Origin: an uncultured Pluralibacter sp.
Lineage (GTDB): Bacteria; Pseudomonadota; Gammaproteobacteria; Enterobacterales; Enterobacteriaceae
DNA: 64,000 nt
Assembly: GCF_913775985.1 (NCBI RefSeq)
Contig: NZ_CAJYMB010000113.1
Span: 22,004-86,003 of the forward strand
Direction: 5' to 3'
Translations under genes and position numbers: made by a program
The notes under the pieces: model-generated
Database searches by the model: none
Told to the model about the DNA's origin: nothing
What the model saw: only the letters and a program-made list of their open reading frames with translations
Shown: positions 60,912 through 64,000 of the stretch, piece after piece
Layout of the letters: every line of letters starts with the position of its first letter
Numbering within the stretch: position 1 is the stretch's first letter

Positions 60912-61445
60912 ATGAAACTTACTTCAGCGGCGATCGCGGTGGCGATGTGCCTGACATTTTCAGCCGCAGCGTCAGCGGACGCGCCGGCCATAGACGTCGG
61001 ATTTTCACCGGAAGGCAGCGCGCAGCAGCTGGTCCTGCGCACGCTGGACAGCGCCCGGGAGAGTATCCGCCTGATGGGCTACAGCTTCACCTCTCCGGAG
61101 GTGGTCAGGGCGCTGGTTGCCGCCAGGCGGCGCGGCGTTGACGTCAGGGTGGTGGTTGACGACAAAGGAAACCGCAGCAAAGCCAGCCAGGCGGCACTGA
61201 ACGTGCTGGCCAACGCCGGCGTTCCGCTGCGCACAAACGGGCAGTACAAAATTATGCACGACAAGGTGATCGTGACCGACGGGCAGAACGTGGAAACGGG
61301 CTCGTTCAATTACACCCGCAGCGCGGCGGAATCGAACTCCGAGAACGCGCTGGTTGTGCGCGGCGTACCGGCACTGGCGCAGACCTACCTGGCGCACTGG
61401 CAGTCACGCTGGGACGGTGGCACCGACTGGCATTCTGCTTACTGA
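60912..61445 (+). CDS. nuc: Nuc-like phospholipase D-family endonuclease
   Basis: 177 residues. Signal peptide (KLTSAAIAVAMCLTFSAAAS), one HKD motif HDKVIVTDGQNVETGSFNYT (about 116-135) and GYSFTSPEVVRALVAARRRG, VDVRVVVDDKGNRSKASQAA. This matches Nuc of pKM101, a metal-independent periplasmic nuclease that dimerises to form the active site. IncI1 plasmids carry nuc right after trbC, as here. Intact. Confidence 0.9.
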   Translation: MKLTSAAIAVAMCLTFSAAASADAPAIDVGFSPEGSAQQLVLRTLDSARESIRLMGYSFTSPEVVRALVAARRRGVDVRVVVDDKGNRSKASQAALNVLANAGVPLRTNGQYKIMHDKVIVTDGQNVETGSFNYTRSAAESNSENALVVRGVPALAQTYLAHWQSRWDGGTDWHSAY

Positions 61446-61472
61446 GAACATCTTCCGCTTAATTTTCCTCTG

Positions 61473-61501
61473 CAGTGTGACGGACGCGCTAGCGTCTGTC
61501 A
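61473..61501. terminator. Stem-loop between nuc and repA2
   Basis: GTGACGGACGC / GCGTCTGTCAC with a GCTA loop, one mismatched pair, followed by CCCCCTT. It could be the nuc terminator or a remnant of the RNA control region expected upstream of IncFII/IncI repA. Confidence 0.6.
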
Positions 61502-61525
61502 CCCCCTTCGAAAAGTCAGGATGGC

Positions 61526-62392
61526 ATGGCTGAACAACTCACTCAAAGCACATCATTTTACCGGCAGGTAAAGAACCCAAATCCGAAGTTCATTCCGGAA
61601 GAGGGCAAGAAGACACTGCCGTTCTGCGAAAAAATCCGTGCGAAGGCGGCCGGATTTACCCGTCGCATGGAGTTCCAGATGCTCGTTGCGATGTCGATCG
61701 CCCGGGGTGAGCGCAAGCGCCGTCCGCCGGAGCTGCGCATGCGGGCCCTGGAAGCCTCGCTGCAGGCACTTTGCCACTATTTCAACCCGCTGGCCAACCG
61801 CGTCGGCGCCTCTCTTACGACCATGAGCATTCGCTGCGGGCTGGCCACCGAGAAGAAACGTCTTTCGATCACCCGTTTTACCGGCGCCGTGCAGTTCATG
61901 GCCCAGCTGAAACTCCTGACCTACAACACCGAATACGATAAAGAGATCGGCTGCAATATTCCGACCGACATCACCTTTACCCCGCTGATGTGGCAGGTGC
62001 TGGATGTCTCCGAGGAGGCGGTTACTGCTGCCCGCCGCAGCCGCATTGAGTGGGAAAACCGGCAGCGCGAGAAGAGGGGACTGCCGCGCGCCGGCGCCGA
62101 AGAACTTATCAGTGCCGCCTGGGCATTTGTACGTGAACGTTTTCGCGAATACCATAAGTCACGCCGTGAACACGGCATGAAGCGTCATCGCGCCCGCAAA
62201 GATGCGCCACGTACGCGAAAAGATATTGAGCAGTTGGTACGCCTGCAGATCCAGAAAGAAATCCGTAACGGCCGCTTCTTTGGCGGGCTTGACGCGGTTC
62301 GCGCGGAGATAGAGCGCCGCGTTACGGAACGCATGAAGTTTTCGCGCGGTCATTATGCACGTCTGTCTGACAATCTGCTGGTCACAACCTGA
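61526..62392 (+). CDS. repA2: IncFII/IncI-family replication protein RepA
   Basis: 288 residues, as in IncFII-type RepA (about 285). VKNPNPKFIPEEGKKTLPFC, EKIRAKAAGFTRRMEFQMLV, ALCHYFNPLANRVGASLTTM, SITRFTGAVQFMAQLKLLTY, NTEYDKEIGCNIPTDITFTP and REHGMKRHRARKDAPRTRKD match the family. It initiates theta replication at an oriR downstream. AGGA is four bases before the ATG. Only 80 bases separate it from nuc, too little for the usual copA/repY leader, so normal copy control may be missing or altered. Confidence 0.85.
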   Translation: MAEQLTQSTSFYRQVKNPNPKFIPEEGKKTLPFCEKIRAKAAGFTRRMEFQMLVAMSIARGERKRRPPELRMRALEASLQALCHYFNPLANRVGASLTTMSIRCGLATEKKRLSITRFTGAVQFMAQLKLLTYNTEYDKEIGCNIPTDITFTPLMWQVLDVSEEAVTAARRSRIEWENRQREKRGLPRAGAEELISAAWAFVRERFREYHKSRREHGMKRHRARKDAPRTRKDIEQLVRLQIQKEIRNGRFFGGLDAVRAEIERRVTERMKFSRGHYARLSDNLLVTT

Positions 62393-63360
62393 TATCTACT
62401 GGTATCCGCTAATTACCGTTGTACAACGTGCTGGCTTTACCCTTCCTGTAATCTGGCCTGAATGGCCATCCTCCCTTCTGCCTAATCCTGTCTGAAGCAT
62501 CCGGTTTGCGCCGGAGGCCTTCGCACGTCTGCAGTAAAAAATTCCGACTAATTATTATCCAAATAAAACCATTCTCCTGCATGTTTTTCGGCAATCGGGT
62601 GCAAAGTAAATCAACGTTATCGCTGAACGCTATCGCACAGCGATACAGCTATGAGTTATCCCCATTAACCACGAGAGGGGGAGCTGATTAGCTACTGTCC
62701 GTGCTGGCAATTAAGTACTGGGCGGGACTTTTACAAACCGCGAAGATCCTTTTAAAAAACCGGTTATTTCTCTTTTAAATGACTGTTATTACTTACTTTT
62801 AAATATATGAGCTATTCATCCACCAGCCCTGTGGAAAGATTCACTTCCCAGATACGGTCAGCAATCCTGAAAAGACGCTTCGTGTCTAAGGTTGCTCCCA
62901 AATTAGTTACAACACACATAATACTCTCTCTTAGAACTACATCAGAGCCGGCCTGATACATCGCGCCCCTCTCAACCCAAACCTGCGCCGTACCTGAGGC
63001 CGGGTTGCCCCCACTGACCAGCCGCCGCCGCCCGGCCCGAAGGGCCGGAACTGCAGTGGCTGATAAATGAGTGTTGTAACTATAAATACAGCACTGCGGT
63101 AAGTGGCGCTGCGGATTCTATCTTTCGTCTACGACCATCAAACTTCAATGCGCCTGGCAGGCCGCTGCTTAAACGGCGTCAGACAGGGCATGGTTAGACT
63201 AGCGAGATATACACGTCAGAGAGAGACTGGTAAGTTTAAGGTAAAGAGGAGCTGATACAGTCGCTTTTCCTGGTCGGAAAGTATCAGGTTACTTCCCTTA
63301 TTTACATTGGAAAATGTCTGTCTAAAAAGCCGGGGTAATCAGGAAAACGTGTTTTTGACG
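62393..63360. other. Likely oriR region of the second replicon
   Basis: 968 bases with no supported gene downstream of repA2, where IncFII/IncI plasmids have their origin. It contains a near DnaA box TTATCCCCA at 62656-62664 and an AT-rich block at 62750-62815. Origin function is inferred from position. Confidence 0.5.
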
Positions 63361-63384
63361 AAAAAAAACCGCGCATATGCGCGG
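63361..63384 (-). terminator. Reverse-strand terminator
   Basis: CCGCGCATATGCGCGG palindrome with eight A on the left, i.e. a U-run on the reverse strand. It would stop transcription entering from the IS481 side, shielding the origin. Confidence 0.75.
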
Positions 63385-63470
63385 ATAAATTGGGGTAACG
63401 AAACGCTTATCTTTTTTATTGTCCATGCATGTTAGTCTCTGATGGTAAATCCTCAAGGGAAGCGGCTATA

Positions 63471-64000
63471 AGTTTTGCTGGATAACGACCTGCTGCGTAT
63501 GGCGCATGAGCTTCATCAGCACTGGGGGGCCCGCAAGATTAAGCGCTGGCTCGAAGACCGCGGGCACCGCATGCCGGCCTCCAGCACCGTCCACAACCTG
63601 ATGACCCGCCACGGCCTGCTGCCGGGCGCAGCGCCGGGCGTCCCGGCCACCGCCAGGTTTGAGCATGCGGCCCCGAACCTGCTCTGGCAGATGGATTTCA
63701 AAGGCCACTTTCCCTTTGGCGGCGGCCGCTGCCACCCGCTCACCCTGCTGGACGACCACTCCCGGTTCTCGCTGTGCCTGGTGCACTGCGCTGACGAACG
63801 GCGTGAGACGGTACAGGAGCAGCTGGTCAGCGTCTTTGAGCGCTACGGCCTGCCGGACCGGATGACGATGGACAACGGCTCGCCGTGGGGCGACACCACC
63901 GGCACCTGGACGGCAGTGGAGCTGTGGCTGATGCGCCACGGCATCCGGGTGGGGCACTCGCGGCCGTATCATCCGCAGACGCAGGGGAAGCTGGAGCGCT
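63471..64000 (+). pseudogene. IS481-family transposase, N-terminus lost, runs off window
   Basis: An open frame after a TAA at 63468 reads LLRMAHELHQHWGARKIKRW, LEDRGHRMPASSTVHNLMTR, NLLWQMDFKGHFPFGGGRCH (first Asp), LTLLDDHSRFSLCLVHCADE, YGLPDRMTMDNGSPWGDTTG (second Asp), GHSRPYHPQTQGKLER (leading to the Glu). This is an IS481-type DDE transposase lacking its first about 90 residues, including the HTH. There is no start codon in place. The 3' end lies beyond the window. Confidence 0.8.

Noticed and set aside
63466..63972. 168-codon reverse frame at the window end
   Set aside because: Antisense to the IS481 transposase, whose DDE motifs are unambiguous.
1..64000. tRNA and rRNA genes
   Set aside because: I looked for cloverleaf-like GTTCRANNC arms and rRNA-like conserved blocks and saw none. 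A covariance-model scan would settle it.

Overview
The window looks like part of a large, low-copy, mosaic plasmid from an enterobacterium, most likely Pantoea/Erwinia-like. I infer this from an IncFIB-type RepA with flanking iterons next to P1-type ParA/ParB, from a second RepA of the IncFII/IncI type, from an IncI1(R64)-like transfer block, and from IS3-family elements of the kind common in Pantoea. No chromosomal housekeeping genes, rRNA or tRNA genes were seen. The species assignment is inference.

Layout. 1-5.3 kb is a decayed strip: a Fic protein running off the window, an arn (lipid A aminoarabinose) operon reduced to broken arnB-E-F, an intact YceI-like gene, an ECF sigma/anti-sigma pair killed by nonsense and frameshift mutations, and a recombinase remnant. 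5.6-10.7 kb is the basic replicon: iterons, repA, iterons with DnaA boxes and GATC repeats, a P1-like parS candidate, parB, parA and its operator. 11.2-20.6 kb holds a decayed HigBA pair and two umuC copies that bracket a LysR-amidohydrolase-transporter-SMP30 module. The intact umuDC has a LexA box and lies near a SRAP gene. 21-23.6 kb carries two small AriR-like genes, an IS3 element and gene fragments.

23.6-31.5 kb is a class 5 (CFA/I-CS1 type) fimbrial operon with a MarT/FidL-type regulatory pair and a LuxR-type regulator. 31.7-41.7 kb is an accessory and defence strip: a GNAT gene, a broken IS110, a broken antirestriction gene, an AT-rich RelE-like plus Shedu (DUF4263) gene pair, a RadC-like gene, an intact MazEF pair, an orphan HigA, a second inverted copy of the IS3 element and two paralogous tiny genes. 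41.8-46.5 kb has gene debris, an OmpR-type regulator lacking its phosphoacceptor, and a cytochrome b-VIT pair behind Fur-box-like sites.

47-61.4 kb follows R64 gene order (sog, traL, traM, [traN], traO ... traX, traY, excA, trbA, trbB, trbC, nuc), but three fusion junctions have removed much of the core machinery, so this copy is probably not self-transmissible unless the junctions are assembly errors. A plasmid-borne Hha gene sits inside the block. 61.5-63.4 kb is the second replicon. The window ends in a truncated IS481-family transposase. The strongest candidates for something new are the RelE-like/Shedu pair at 34.8-35.7 kb and the 395-bp leader cassette (35951-36345 and 46969-47363) that drives two unrelated accessory genes and fuses the same first codons to each.
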